64,000 nt of DNA from Chaetoderma sp. LZ-2023a (GCA_034401795.1 CM067372.1:16090424-16154423); one strand, 5' to 3'. Positions 32,821 to 42,545 are shown, numbered from the stretch's first letter. Notes: generated by a model from the sequence alone, not told the origin. Made by a program: numbers and translations.

Positions 32821-32862
32821 CTGCAAAACAAGGATAATGCACAGGAGAAAGAGCCTGCAAAA
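32805..32862. repeat. Duplicated splice-acceptor segment next to DIRS D
   Basis: A 24-nt block, GCACAGGAGAAAGAGC plus CTGCAAAA, occurs at 32805-32828 and again at 32839-32862 (34-bp period). It holds the LDLa acceptor and the first 16 exon bases. The second copy touches the left end of DIRS copy D, so there are two acceptors 34 nt apart. Use of the outer one would shift the frame. Confidence 0.9.
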
Positions 32863-32899
32863 TAAACGAAATCAAGGATTTCTTTTTTCACAAGAGTTG

Positions 32900-33075
32900 A
32901 TACTTACCTCCCTAATACTTTTGATATTGCTAAATATTGGCTTTCACTCAATAAACACTCAGATTAAAACAGTTAGGTGCCCCTACTGGGCAGGGAGTCA
33001 GAGCGTAGTCTGGCGGATGCCAGCCCCACCACTGCGCATGCGCAGACTAGCACTTCCTCTGACTAATTTATTGGC
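32900..33075. repeat. DIRS D left inverted terminal repeat
   Basis: From ATACTTACC to TTATTGGC, the reverse complement of 39697-39873, with TGCGCATGCGCA (33033-33044). Relative to copies B and C the outer end has lost a few bases (CACAAGAGTTG for CACGAGAGAGTTG), yet the ICR keeps the longer form. Confidence 0.92.
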
Positions 33076-33147
33076 TGATACACATGCAACTATAAAGAGC
33101 CTGAAGACCGAGCCTCTGTGGGGTGGAGAGGCTGTGTCCGTATCTAG

Positions 33148-33244
33148 GGAGGTAAGTATCAACTCTCTCGTGAAAAAAGAAATCCTTGATTTCGTTTATT
33201 TCACATCAAGAGTATACTTACCTCCCTAATACTTTTGATATTGC
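33148..33244. other. DIRS D internal complementary region
   Basis: Complementary to both ends. It still reads CAACTCTCTCGTG although the D left terminus has been shortened, so the terminus changed after insertion. The hairpin GCCTCT-N9-AGAGGC is at 33112-33132; the following motif is mutated to GTGTCCGTA. Confidence 0.9.
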
Positions 33245-33772
33245 CAGAATTCGACAGTGAATTCGGCGGGAGGGAGGCGAGGTCAAAAGACCAGCTCATC
33301 CCTATACGCTTTTCTGCGTTTAAGGCACTTAAACTTCCGAAACTGTATGAAAAAACAGTCAGGATTTCACTAACCATCGGATAACACCCCCGATGTATGA
33401 GAGCTGACCGAATGTCATATGCGCTCCCCCCCCCCTTCCTGGGAGGAAGAGTCGAATGACCTCAATGTCCTATACGCTCTCTACGTACAAGTGCCATGTA
33501 CTACAGGACAGAGACGAAAAAACTCCATTTTCGTATACTCTCAACAATGAACCACATAAATACACAAAACCATCATCATATTAATAACGGGTAACGTGAC
33601 AAGACAATCAACAATGGACAACACATACACAAGACTGACCTTGTTGAAATGGCTGCTGACATCCTCTTCCCATTGGTGAAGCACGATGCAGTCCCAAATT
33701 AGTGGTTGTTTCCATAAATTAATTGTGAAATATATAAGCAATGAGGAAACCCCATCAAAAATATATGCCAAG

Positions 33773-34906
33773 TTATTTTTTCAAAATCGACAAGGCGAGA
33801 GGATTAGAGGTGTCACGGAGATAATGGTCTGTAAAACTTGACTCACAGTGCCACTGAGCCACCGACATAATATCATCCACCGGGACCCCATTAAATAGGG
33901 CCGTGGATGTCACTACGCCGCGGACACTGTGAGCCTTGGCCACGTCAACCTGCTTCCCGGTGGCGGATTTATGACAAAACTGAATGCATTCTACAATCCA
34001 CCTGGAAATGGTGTCCTTAGAAGCCCTGCCATGGGGTTCAATATATGACAACCGTAACGCCGACTGGTCAGTGCGCCACTCCGCCGTACGTTGTTTGTAC
34101 CGGCAAAGCGCCCGGACGGGACACCATGCTTTAGAATTAGGATCATATCTAGTCAAAGCAGGCAAAACAATAGGTTGACCTGGATATTTCAACGACTGAT
34201 TTTTAGCCAAGAAATTAATCCTAGGTAGCAGCTTAAGGCCTTCCCCTGAAACCACAAAACGGTCATCCTCGGCTGATAAGGCATGAATTTCACTCCTACG
34301 CCTAGCCGAGGCCGCAGCAATTAAAAACACAGTCTTCAGTGTTAATAGTTTCATAGAAATGGAACTAAGTGGTTCAAACGGCTTATCACCTAGTACTTGA
34401 AGCACTAGCGATAAACTCCAAGACGGAATCACAGGTGGATTCCTTGGTCTTAGATTGCCCATGCCTCTAATTAATACATTTAATGTATTTACTTCATCAC
34501 TTCCCCTCTTAGCCAAGCAAGGAATAACAGACATTAAAGCTGACTTATAAGCAGCAATAGAGTTAGGCTTGAGGCTATAGGCATCATAGAGGTGACAGAG
34601 GAAATCAGCTACTACCTGAATAGATGAATCCATTGGATCAATACATCTTTTTGAGCACCATTCTGCAAATCTGTTGATTTTATAATTATATGCTCTGGAG
34701 GTTGACCCCCTCCTGGCTATGGCCATAAACATGGCTGCTTGCTCAGAAAAGCCCTCCTTAATTCTAGATTCCTTGACAACATCCACGCAGTCAATCTGAA
34801 CATTGACGGATTGTTGTGAAGGGCCTTGCCCTGGAAGATAATATCGTCCATCAGAGGCAGAGGAACCGGATTGCAGACCAGAAGGTCCAGCAGATCCGTA
34901 TACCAT
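33773..34906 (-). CDS. DIRS D tyrosine recombinase, intact
   Basis: Open frame of 377 residues from the ATG at 34906 (MVYGSAGPSG); the same frame runs open further upstream as a shadow of RT. Catalytic set of the YR family: Arg in ARRRSE (about 202-204), His326 and Arg329 in HSVRG, His353 in AQWHC, Tyr362 in FTDHYL. The N-terminal part (about 45-160) resembles a SAM-like core-binding domain (RAYNYKINRFAEW). It overlaps the RT frame by 190 nt here. The protein would insert circular DIRS cDNA; it is the only family 1 YR in the window with every key residue. It could act in trans on copies B and C. Confidence 0.93.
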   Translation of the reverse strand: MVYGSAGPSGLQSGSSASDGRYYLPGQGPSQQSVNVQIDCVDVVKESRIKEGFSEQAAMFMAIARRGSTSRAYNYKINRFAEWCSKRCIDPMDSSIQVVADFLCHLYDAYSLKPNSIAAYKSALMSVIPCLAKRGSDEVNTLNVLIRGMGNLRPRNPPVIPSWSLSLVLQVLGDKPFEPLSSISMKLLTLKTVFLIAAASARRRSEIHALSAEDDRFVVSGEGLKLLPRINFLAKNQSLKYPGQPIVLPALTRYDPNSKAWCPVRALCRYKQRTAEWRTDQSALRLSYIEPHGRASKDTISRWIVECIQFCHKSATGKQVDVAKAHSVRGVVTSTALFNGVPVDDIMSVAQWHCESSFTDHYLRDTSNPLALSILKK

Positions 34907-36615
34907 GATCGGCTTGGCCAATCCGGGGCGATCAGAAGCACTTGGCATTCCTCTTGTCTGATTTTCTGAAGAATTTTTGGAATCAGGATTGCTGGAGGGA
35001 ATGCGTATGCATACATTCTCCCCCAGCTGATAGCTAACGCATCTGTTGCGAAAGCGCTTGGATCCGGAATCGGAGAGACGTACGTCATCTTCGCATTCTT
35101 CTTCGTTGCGAACAAATCGATGTCGGGTTTCCCCCAATGGTCGAACAGACGATCCGCCACACATTGATTTAGTTGCCATTCCGTGGGTAAAACACTCATC
35201 CTTCGGCTCAATGAGTCTGCTAGCAGATTTAACCTTCCCGGAATATGAACTGCTTTCAAGGTAATCTGGTGATCCAGACACCAACAAAGCAGTCTCCATG
35301 TCATCATACAGAGACTGGGCGACTTCGTTCCGCCCTGGCGGTTTATGTAAGTCACAACTGTTGAGTTGTCTGAACGAATAAGAACAATCTTGCCCTGAAC
35401 TTTCTGTAAGAAATGTTCCAGGCCCAGGACTACTGCTCTTAGCTCCAGTAGATTTATATGTTCCTTTGACTGTTCCAGATTCCAAAGCCCTGATATCGTG
35501 GACTCTTCCAGGCAAGCTCCCCAGCCCTCCATCGATGCATCTGTATACACAGTCACCTGAGGGTGGGGAGGGGTTAGCATAACCCCCACCAAGAGATTCT
35601 CTGTGTCCAACCACCATTGCAGGTGATGAATCAGAGGCGCCAACACTAGCACATTCGAGTCCAGCGAACCTGTACTCTGGGTCCATTGTGTCATGAGAAA
35701 TAACTGGATCGGCCGCCTGCGTAAGGCGGCCTGAGGAATGACTGGTTCCAATGAAACCATCAACCCCAGCATTCTCAAGTAAACCCGTGCCAGGACATGA
35801 CGACTGTCGCACACTGACTGAATTAATGAGATGAGTTTCTGAACTCTCTCCTGAGTAGGATAAACATATCCTATCTCTAGATCGAAGAACATCCCCAGGT
35901 AAACAAACTTCTGGGATGGAATCAGCTCTGATTTTGGGAAATTGATCATCCAGCCTAAGTCTGTGAGAGTTTTCAAAACAATCTCCAGACTGGCCGATAA
36001 ACTTTCCCGGGTGTGCACTTTCAACAGCCAGTCGTCTATGTACGTGTGGACTGCTATGCTTCTCCTGCGGAGGTATGCGGTGATCGCAAGAACTACACGG
36101 GTGAAAACCCGAGGAGCCATGGAAATTCCGAAGGGTAGCACCCTGAATTCCCACTGTCTGCCCTGGAATGCAAATCTCAGGAAGCGACGGAAACTCCTGT
36201 GTATGGGGATGTGGAAATAAGCGTCCTTCAAATCTATCGACGCTGTCCACATTCCCCTCTCTAACCCCGCCAACACCGAGCGCACAGTCTCCATCTTGAA
36301 ACTGGGCGTCTCTATGAACTTGTTCAATGGCTTGAGGTTGAGAATTGGTCTCCACCCTCCGGTGTTTTTTGTTACTAAGAACAGGGTTGAATAGAAGCCG
36401 GGACACCTCTGTGCCGGCTGAATAGCTCCTTTTTGTATGAGGGAATTTATTTCCTCCTCGATACACAACCTTTGATCTGGATCTCTCGGATTTGGAGTCC
36501 AGATCGGCACTAGAGACAGTCGCGATGGCGGGCCTGTCATCCAATCGGGATGATACCCGACTGAAAGCCATCGCAAGACTAAACGGTCCTGAGTTAACCG
36601 TTCCCACTCTTGCAT
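34717..36615 (-). CDS. DIRS D RT-RNase H, stop codon 35 residues early
   Basis: 632 residues from the ATG at 36615, 125 bp downstream of the Gag stop. The RT (SIDLKDAYFHIP, LPFG, YIDDWLL) and RNase H residues (VYTDASM, NLLELRA, IRSDNSTV, LADSLSRR) are present. Relative to copy B one Thr codon is missing in AKMTYVSP, and a TAG follows QPCLWP, removing 35 C-terminal residues. The same base change is only Lys to Ile in the overlapping YR frame (MFMAIARR). The polymerase and RNase H are probably unaffected; whether the tail matters is unknown. Confidence 0.9.
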   Translation of the reverse strand: MQEWERLTQDRLVLRWLSVGYHPDWMTGPPSRLSLVPIWTPNPRDPDQRLCIEEEINSLIQKGAIQPAQRCPGFYSTLFLVTKNTGGWRPILNLKPLNKFIETPSFKMETVRSVLAGLERGMWTASIDLKDAYFHIPIHRSFRRFLRFAFQGRQWEFRVLPFGISMAPRVFTRVVLAITAYLRRRSIAVHTYIDDWLLKVHTRESLSASLEIVLKTLTDLGWMINFPKSELIPSQKFVYLGMFFDLEIGYVYPTQERVQKLISLIQSVCDSRHVLARVYLRMLGLMVSLEPVIPQAALRRRPIQLFLMTQWTQSTGSLDSNVLVLAPLIHHLQWWLDTENLLVGVMLTPPHPQVTVYTDASMEGWGACLEESTISGLWNLEQSKEHINLLELRAVVLGLEHFLQKVQGKIVLIRSDNSTVVTYINRQGGTKSPSLCMMTWRLLCWCLDHQITLKAVHIPGRLNLLADSLSRRMSVLPTEWQLNQCVADRLFDHWGKPDIDLFATKKNAKMTYVSPIPDPSAFATDALAISWGRMYAYAFPPAILIPKILQKIRQEECQVLLIAPDWPSRSWYTDLLDLLVCNPVPLPLMDDIIFQGKALHNNPSMFRLTAWMLSRNLELRRAFLSKQPCLWP

Positions 36616-36739
36616 GTGGTCGGCTAGCCAGCCTCCCACCGGTCCACCTAGGGATAGAGGTGGACATAAGGAGTGCAAGAGCGGCACTGTCTCCTCTGCC
36701 AGAAACACCGGCGCGGTTCTCACCGCGGTAACCGTCCCA

Positions 36740-38752
36740 TCAGGAACGATTACCCCGCCCAGATCCTCGCGCGCCACGACCAGCACCGCGCGCACCTCGG
36801 TGCGCGGGCGGCTGCCTGGCTGACTGCGCCTGAGGAGCCTGCGCCCCCCTCGCTGCTGGCCGAATCGCACGCGGCCGAGGCCGGCGCTGCGATGGTGGTT
36901 GGCCTCTGACCTGGCCACTACCACCTCGAGCCTGCAGGGGATGATACGCAGGGGGTGCGGCGCGAACGTTGGCACGACGAAGCACCTCAAACTGCTCGCG
37001 CAGCGCCCTCTGGTTATTTACCAGAGTAACCGTCTCCTGGAGGTGTCTACATCCCTCACCTCCAAAGAGACCAGGACCTGTCATAGGCGTACGCAGTAGC
37101 CTATTGTACAGGTCCTGGGACGGGCACAGATTGTCCAAGGCAAAAGTGCGCCTTGCCCGGACACTCCTGGTCACCGCCCGAGTCATACAGTCCAGAGCCA
37201 GGTTGATACCATCCTGGATGGCTCGCTGGACTGTGACCGGACTTGGCTGGCGCGATGCGGATGCTGTTACTACCCCTTGTAACAGCTGGGAGACGTGGGA
37301 CAGAGCGGCAATCGAAGCCCTCCAACTCTCCTCCGCATCACGCAACGCGGTATTTGCTGAATGCAACGCGTTCGAACACAAGACTCCCGTGTCAGAACGG
37401 GAGCCTGGCCGCGCATCCTCACCCAAAGCCGCGCGGTCATCCACGCTCGGCTTAGGTACCACACCGTACCGCTGGTAATCCAGGGGCACGATGCGGCAAC
37501 GCCTGGCCACCTCGCGCGGGGCCTTCGCGAGACGTCCACTCGACTTAATGGACGTCTCCGCCGCCTCGAACATGTCAACGACATGCTCTGCCAGCGGCAG
37601 AGAAGGCATAGCGTTAGCAGTAGCCTTACCAGCTAACCACGGCCTGTGGTCACACTGGCTAGCCGACTGCTCCACGGGCAGATCTGGCCTAACACTTACC
37701 AACCACTGGCAAGCGTCAGACCAATCCTCCTGCGAGCGCTCTACAAGACGGGGGCCTTCGTCTTCCTCCTGAGCGCAAGCAACAGAGCTTGACGGCGGAT
37801 ACGCTGATACCCCTGGCAAGCCAGGGAAAACATGCGGGCCTGACAACACCGGCATGCTAATCTCACTGGCTTGACCAGGAGCAGGCGCCGTGGTAGAGCG
37901 CGGGGCACATACCGCCCCACCACGGCCCCGGCCAGCACCAGCGACACTCTCGGCAAGCCGAGGTATGTGGTAACGCTGGCCCTCAGCAGCGCCCAGGGCC
38001 ACAGTCTGAACCGTGGATTCTACTCCTGCGTGAGTAGAACCGTGGAATAAGTCGCCTGTATTCCCCGCGAGGGGTGCACAGACGTCATAATCCATGGCCA
38101 CGTCCTCAGACGGCGACCCCAACAGGTAATCCTCTTCCTCCTGGCCAGACAGATTAGACTCCGGGTCAGCAAAGAGAGCTAACCCGGACTGGCCAGGGAA
38201 GGTGCCATAGGAGGTACTGGCACCCGCGGCGTGCGGATACCCCTGGACTGATAAGCAGCCCGCGGGTTCCAGCGACAACCGTCCACGGCCCCTCGGCGCG
38301 GCACTGAGCCTGCTGCCAGGGTCGTGGAACGCCCCCTCTAATGGGGCCACCTCTGAATCTTCGAACAACGGAAGCGTACTAAGGAAAGGTGATTCAGAGG
38401 TGGGGATTACCTGCTCCGAAGCAGATGATGAGGACAGCAAAGGATTTGGTCCAGGAAGCATGCCACGAAGCAACTCTGGAACCAAATCCTTTATTGTCCT
38501 CCTCATCTCTCCTAACATCTCGGTCCGGAAGGCCTCCATGTCCACCGCGGACGAGGCCTTCCTCTTACCCTTCTTACTCACACCCTCTCTTTTCTGCTTC
38601 TTCTTCTCCTCCTCCACCACCTTGTCCTTCGCCTGTAAGCACAAGAATTCGGACATTAGCTCGCCCCCCCAGTGCTTACATATCTCGCAATTAATCAAGG
38701 GACCACAGGGGCTACACTGATAGCAGAGATGAGGCACAAACTTGTCCTTCAA
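36740..38752 (-). CDS. DIRS D Gag-like ORF1, intact
   Basis: 670 residues from the ATG at 38752 (MKDKFVPHLC). The frame stays open upstream to a likely 3' splice site (pyrimidine tract then TTTCAG at 38783-38788), which would add RPGCASCGRFL and complete a seven-Cys motif. Features in order: Cys motif; a Lys-rich stretch (KKKQKREGVSKKGKRK); an acidic/Ser-rich middle; the block PREVARRCRIVPLDYQRYG; QRAIQDGINLALDC; GPGLFGGEGC; an Arg/Gly/Pro tail. It has no capsid fold I can name. A role in RNA packaging is inferred from its position and basic tail. Confidence 0.88.
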   Translation of the reverse strand: MKDKFVPHLCYQCSPCGPLINCEICKHWGGELMSEFLCLQAKDKVVEEEKKKQKREGVSKKGKRKASSAVDMEAFRTEMLGEMRRTIKDLVPELLRGMLPGPNPLLSSSSASEQVIPTSESPFLSTLPLFEDSEVAPLEGAFHDPGSRLSAAPRGRGRLSLEPAGCLSVQGYPHAAGASTSYGTFPGQSGLALFADPESNLSGQEEEDYLLGSPSEDVAMDYDVCAPLAGNTGDLFHGSTHAGVESTVQTVALGAAEGQRYHIPRLAESVAGAGRGRGGAVCAPRSTTAPAPGQASEISMPVLSGPHVFPGLPGVSAYPPSSSVACAQEEDEGPRLVERSQEDWSDACQWLVSVRPDLPVEQSASQCDHRPWLAGKATANAMPSLPLAEHVVDMFEAAETSIKSSGRLAKAPREVARRCRIVPLDYQRYGVVPKPSVDDRAALGEDARPGSRSDTGVLCSNALHSANTALRDAEESWRASIAALSHVSQLLQGVVTASASRQPSPVTVQRAIQDGINLALDCMTRAVTRSVRARRTFALDNLCPSQDLYNRLLRTPMTGPGLFGGEGCRHLQETVTLVNNQRALREQFEVLRRANVRAAPPAYHPLQARGGSGQVRGQPPSQRRPRPRAIRPAARGAQAPQAQSARQPPAHRGARGAGRGARGSGRGNRS

Positions 38753-38935
38753 AAACCGTCCACAGGACGCACAACCAGGTCTCTGAAACAGGGCAAAGGA
38801 CGAGGAGTATGAGCAATCTAGTTAAGCTCAGAAACTCAACCAACTCAAGAGAAGGAAATGATCATAAAGATCAATATTCATCAGAAAACCAGCTTTGGAC
38901 AAACTTTAATTGTTAATAAAGAGCAAGGCTGATTA

Positions 38936-38943
38936 TGACGTCA
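38936..38943. promoter_or_regulatory. Palindromic CRE in DIRS D leader
   Basis: TGACGTCA in the leader of the most intact copy, at the same place as in B and C (within GATTATGACGTCATTAATCC). Confidence 0.5.
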
Positions 38944-39696
38944 TTAATCCTATGACAGGAAAAAATCGATCCCCAACAAACATCCAAGTGCAAGGACGAA
39001 TTGTATCTCTAACCAGAACATGTGCAGAATGGACATTTCGCCTACACAACCATCAGATATATACTGATAACAATGGCAAATACTGTTAATTATCTCCCTT
39101 TCCTCTCTAAATAATTAACATCACCTCATATCAATAATTAGATACCTGACACTTTGTATAGACAAACCATCCAACGTGATGAACTGGAGCACTCCACCAA
39201 CTGAACGCCGCTTAACTCTCTCCACCTATAGGGGAAGGAATTGGATCAAGAGGGCAAAGTGAGAAGACCTTTATACTAGGCCGCCGACTCACTGGACATA
39301 AAATTTTTGGTTAGATAACCTAACAGTATTAGTAGGAAATGGAACCATGGTGGAGAGAAACAAACCCTCTGCTGATGTGATGTCCATTACATATCGTCAC
39401 ACAGACCTGTGGACATAAACACAAAGAGAGATTAGTATTATATAGCACCTAGTTGAAATAAACCAACTAAACAAGGCGCTTATCACGGTAAACGCGAGTC
39501 CCGGAAACACATTACACCGGGGAAAAAAACTCGCTAATTTTACTAGTAGTCACCTGATTTAAAGGTCCTGGGCCCTCCTCTGGCGAAGTCATCCTTTCTG
39601 CCATCTTTATCAGGGATAATCACTTCCAAATTCACACAAAAAGACTATAAATTGAGTAAAGAAAAGCTCTAGCACAAAAACATGTGTAGACTCTCT

Positions 39697-39873
39697 GCCA
39701 ATAAATTAGCAAAGAGGAAGTGCTAGTCTGCGCATGCGCGGTGGTGGGGCTGGCATCCGCCAGACTACGCTCTGACTCCCTGCCCAGTAGGGGCACCTAA
39801 CTGTTTTAATCTGAGTGTTTATTGAGTGAAAGCCGATATTTAGCAATATCAAAAATATTAGGGAGGTAAGTAT
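39697..39873. repeat. DIRS D right inverted terminal repeat
   Basis: Partner of 32900-33075. Contains TGCGCATGCGCG (39729-39740) and GGAGGTAAGTAT near its end. Confidence 0.92.
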
Positions 39874-39887
39874 ACTCTTGATGTTAA

Positions 39888-40909
39888 AATCAAAAAACAC
39901 AAGGACACCCCTGTTGCTAAACATTTTAATTTGCCCAATCATAATGGAAAAAACGTATCATATAAAATTATACAAGTTCTTCCTCACGACCCTGAGGTTA
40001 CTGACAAATGCATATCAGAAAAGAACAAGAGCAGTACTGGATACATCAACTACACACGCTAGATCCCATAGGGATTAATCATGCAGATTGGTGATTCCAA
40101 AACCTGAGTTGTTCTTTCCTCATGATGTAACAAATGCTCTGTTGTTTTCTCCTGGCAAATGTAATAATGTACACAAGATTAGTTTCAAGACGAATAACCA
40201 ATCTCGACACATAAGTCAAAAACTGTGCTGAATGCAAAAAGAAATTTTACGGTTTCATACCAAGGTTACAGTGACTCTGACCTTCAACCTGATGTAAGCG
40301 TCACTGCGTTGCCTCGTATAAATGTGACTAACAATGGCAAGGATAAAATCTAATAAGACTGACCAATACTGAGAGACCAAGATGTACCGTAGCTAAAATA
40401 TACTTTGATTGCTTAAACATTACACTTGATACGAAATAATTACGGTGTATGTGCAAGAAATGATGGATGGACAGAAGGATGGATGGACAGATGGATGGCG
40501 GGATGGATGGATGGACAGTCAGATGGAGGGATGGATGGATGGACAGATGGATGGATGACTTGCACATCTTAAGGTACATCTAGTAATGGTAGTATGTACC
40601 AACATTCACAAAACAAAACAATGGAAGTAGTTTCTTGACAAGAAATGATTACAGATGGATAGACAAATGGACAGACACCCTGATCACTTTCTCGCTTGCA
40701 TTTCATACCAAGTGATAAAACCTTCATATTAACAGTAGAACGTAGTATGTTTCACTTTCCATTTCAAGTTTGAGATCACAAGATACAGATTATATAAAAC
40801 TTGAGGTATACAGTACACCATGGAAACATTGGGAGACATCTGCTGTCATCTGAAATCAAGAAGCTAAGTGCATGTAAATGAAATCCATTAATGTATGTAA
40901 TTCACATAC
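39888..40909 (-). other. Host intron between CTLD and DIRS D
   Basis: About 1 kb of non-coding sequence. It has a GGAT/GGAC microsatellite at about 40465-40557 (GATGGATGGACAGATGGATG type). Otherwise I see no exon or element end. Confidence 0.65.
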
Positions 40910-41140
40910 CTGAGGGACATGCCAGTCTCTGACAGATATATGGACGAAATCTGTCACAAACATCCATGTGCCATACATAACCATTCTTGATTGTGTCCAG
41001 TTGAACATAGCTACAGCTCCCTCTTGCGATGTCCGGCTCATTGTATCCCCAGATACCCACACTGATCGATATCTCAGTCCCATCACTCCAATGACCGACA
41101 GAGAGACTCTGCGGGCCTGTCAGACCTATTGTATTGTAAC
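40910..41140 (-). CDS. Host gene exon 2: C-type lectin domain second half
   Basis: The 231-nt phase 1-1 exon runs from acceptor TTTTTCAG (AG at 41141-41142) to donor CCTCAG|GTATGT (GT at 40908-40909). The product has YNTIGLTGPQSLSVGHWSDG, VGIWGYNEPDIARGSCSYV and YVWHMDVCDRFRPYICQRLAC. These are CTLD landmarks: W.DG, an EPD motif in the long loop where EPN is usual, Cys pairs GSC/DVC and PYIC with the Cys of exon 1. The usual WND is WHMD, so Ca-dependent sugar binding is uncertain. The last Cys (RLAC) becomes the first Cys of LDLa in exon 3. Confidence 0.9.
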
Positions 41141-41324
41141 CTGAAAAACATTACAGATTTAACTTTGAAAATCCTGACATCTAACTGACTGATTGAAAGT
41201 CATATACATATTTCAAAAGAATTAGCTGCATGTTAAGCTAAGATATATTATAACAACAAATCACCATGAGCGACAGAAAGATCCAACTCCTGCATCAACT
41301 TGTAACGTGCACGTTAGCTAGCAC

Positions 41325-42010
41325 TGTACAAATCTAGATTCATACTCTCGAATGGGACATCAGTAATGTATAAAGCTAGATTCATCCTCTCTAATGGGGC
41401 ATCGGTAATGTAGAGAGCTCGATTCATCCTCCTTAATGGGACATCAGTAACGTATAAAGCTAGATTCATCCTCTCTAGGATGGGACATCAGTAATGTATA
41501 AATCTAGATTCATCCTCTATAATGGGACATCAGTAATGTATAAAGCTAGATTCATCCTCTCTAGGATGGGACATCAATAATGTATAAAGCTAGATTCATC
41601 CTCTATAATGGGACATCAGTAATGTATAAAGCTAGATTCATCCTCTCTAATGGGACATCAGTAATGTATAAAGCTAGATTCATCCTCTCTAATGGGACAT
41701 CAGTAATGTATAAAGCTAGATTCATCCTCTCTAGGATGGAACATCAGTAATGTATAAAGCTAGATTCATCCTCTCTAGGATGGGATATCAGTAATGTATA
41801 AAGCTAGATTCATCCCCTATAATGGGACATCAGTAATGTATAAAGTTAAATTCATCCTCTCTAGGATGGGACATCAATAATGTATAAAGCTAGACCCATC
41901 CTCTATAATGGGACATCAGCAATGTATAAAGCTAGATTCATCCTCTCTAATGGGACATCAGTAATGTATAAAGCTAGATTCATAATCTCTAATGGGACAT
42001 CAGAAATCTA
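41325..42010. repeat. 42-44-bp tandem repeat, about 16 units
   Basis: Units of GTAATGTATAAAGCTAGATT then CATCCTCTCTAATGGGACAT then CA; some have CTAGGATGGGACATCA (44 bp). It lies in the CTLD intron beside exon 2 and ends about 180 bp before the left end of DIRS E. Confidence 0.92.
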
Positions 42011-42231
42011 TTGACTATTTTGAAACAAATTTGACTAGAATCTGTGGCTGCCATAGGCATCAACAGGTACCTGGCAAATTAATTTAAAAATACTCACTAA
42101 AATATTCCTAACATCAAAAAGAATGTGTGGTTTTTTATCTGTAACAGTTAAAGCAAGTAATTCACTGCAGTAAGCAGTTGGCGGGATATCAAAATGCAGG
42201 AAATTTCAATTTCCCTTTCTCCGAGATCTAA

Positions 42232-42387
42232 CAATACTCACCATTCTGTTACTTTCTGATACACAGCTGGCCTTGACAGCTGGCTCTAGGACTATAGACT
42301 TAGAAAGCTTTACCGACTCCTTGGAACCAGGTACTCGGCTCCCAACCGCCGAGTACCCGTCTACCAGAGCTCATATTGTTTGCATAG
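42232..42387. repeat. DIRS E left inverted terminal repeat with internal hairpin
   Basis: About 156 bp, the reverse complement of 49817-49975. It holds a perfect hairpin GGTACTCGGC-TCCCAACC-GCCGAGTACC at 42330-42357. The outer end has the palindrome GGAAAT-TTCA-ATTTCC at about 42199-42214. Confidence 0.92.
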
Positions 42388-42414
42388 CCACCAAACAAGA
42401 GAAAACACTGGCTT

Positions 42415-42435
42415 GCCTCCGTGGGGCTGGGAGGC
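42415..42435. other. Hairpin beside the ICR (family 2)
   Basis: GCCTCC, loop GTGGGGCTG, GGAGGC, followed by GGGTCCGTA at 42437-42445. It differs from the family 1 hairpin by one compensatory pair (C-G for T-A) and loop changes, while the loop start GTGGGG and the 3' motif are identical. Confidence 0.6.
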
Positions 42436-42442
42436 TGGGTCC

Positions 42443-42545
42443 GTAACAGAATGGTGAGTATTGTTAGATCTCGGAGAAAGGGAAATCGAAATTTCCTGCA
42501 TTCTCCTTCGATCAATACTCACCATTCTCTTACTTTCTGATATAC
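42443..42545. other. DIRS E internal complementary region
   Basis: 42443-42503 is complementary to the left end (about 42194-42256), and 42504-42545 to the right end (about 49948-49988). Flanking GAATGGTGAGTATTG and CAATACTCACCATTC form an inverted pair around the end junction. Confidence 0.9.

Larger units (their letters stand above)
32863..39887 (-). mobile_element. DIRS retrotransposon copy D, family 1, most intact
   Basis: About 7.03 kb with left repeat 32900-33075, hairpin 33112-33132, ICR 33148-33244, a 3' non-coding part (33245-33772), intact YR, near-intact RT-RNase H, intact Gag, an 0.9-kb leader (38783-39696) with CRE at 38936-38943, and right repeat 39697-39873. The right end is slightly changed (GATGTTAA for GATGTGAA). 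The left end is 41 bp upstream of the LDLa acceptor. It lies in the phase-1 intron between CTLD and LDLa, in sense with the host gene. Confidence 0.95.
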
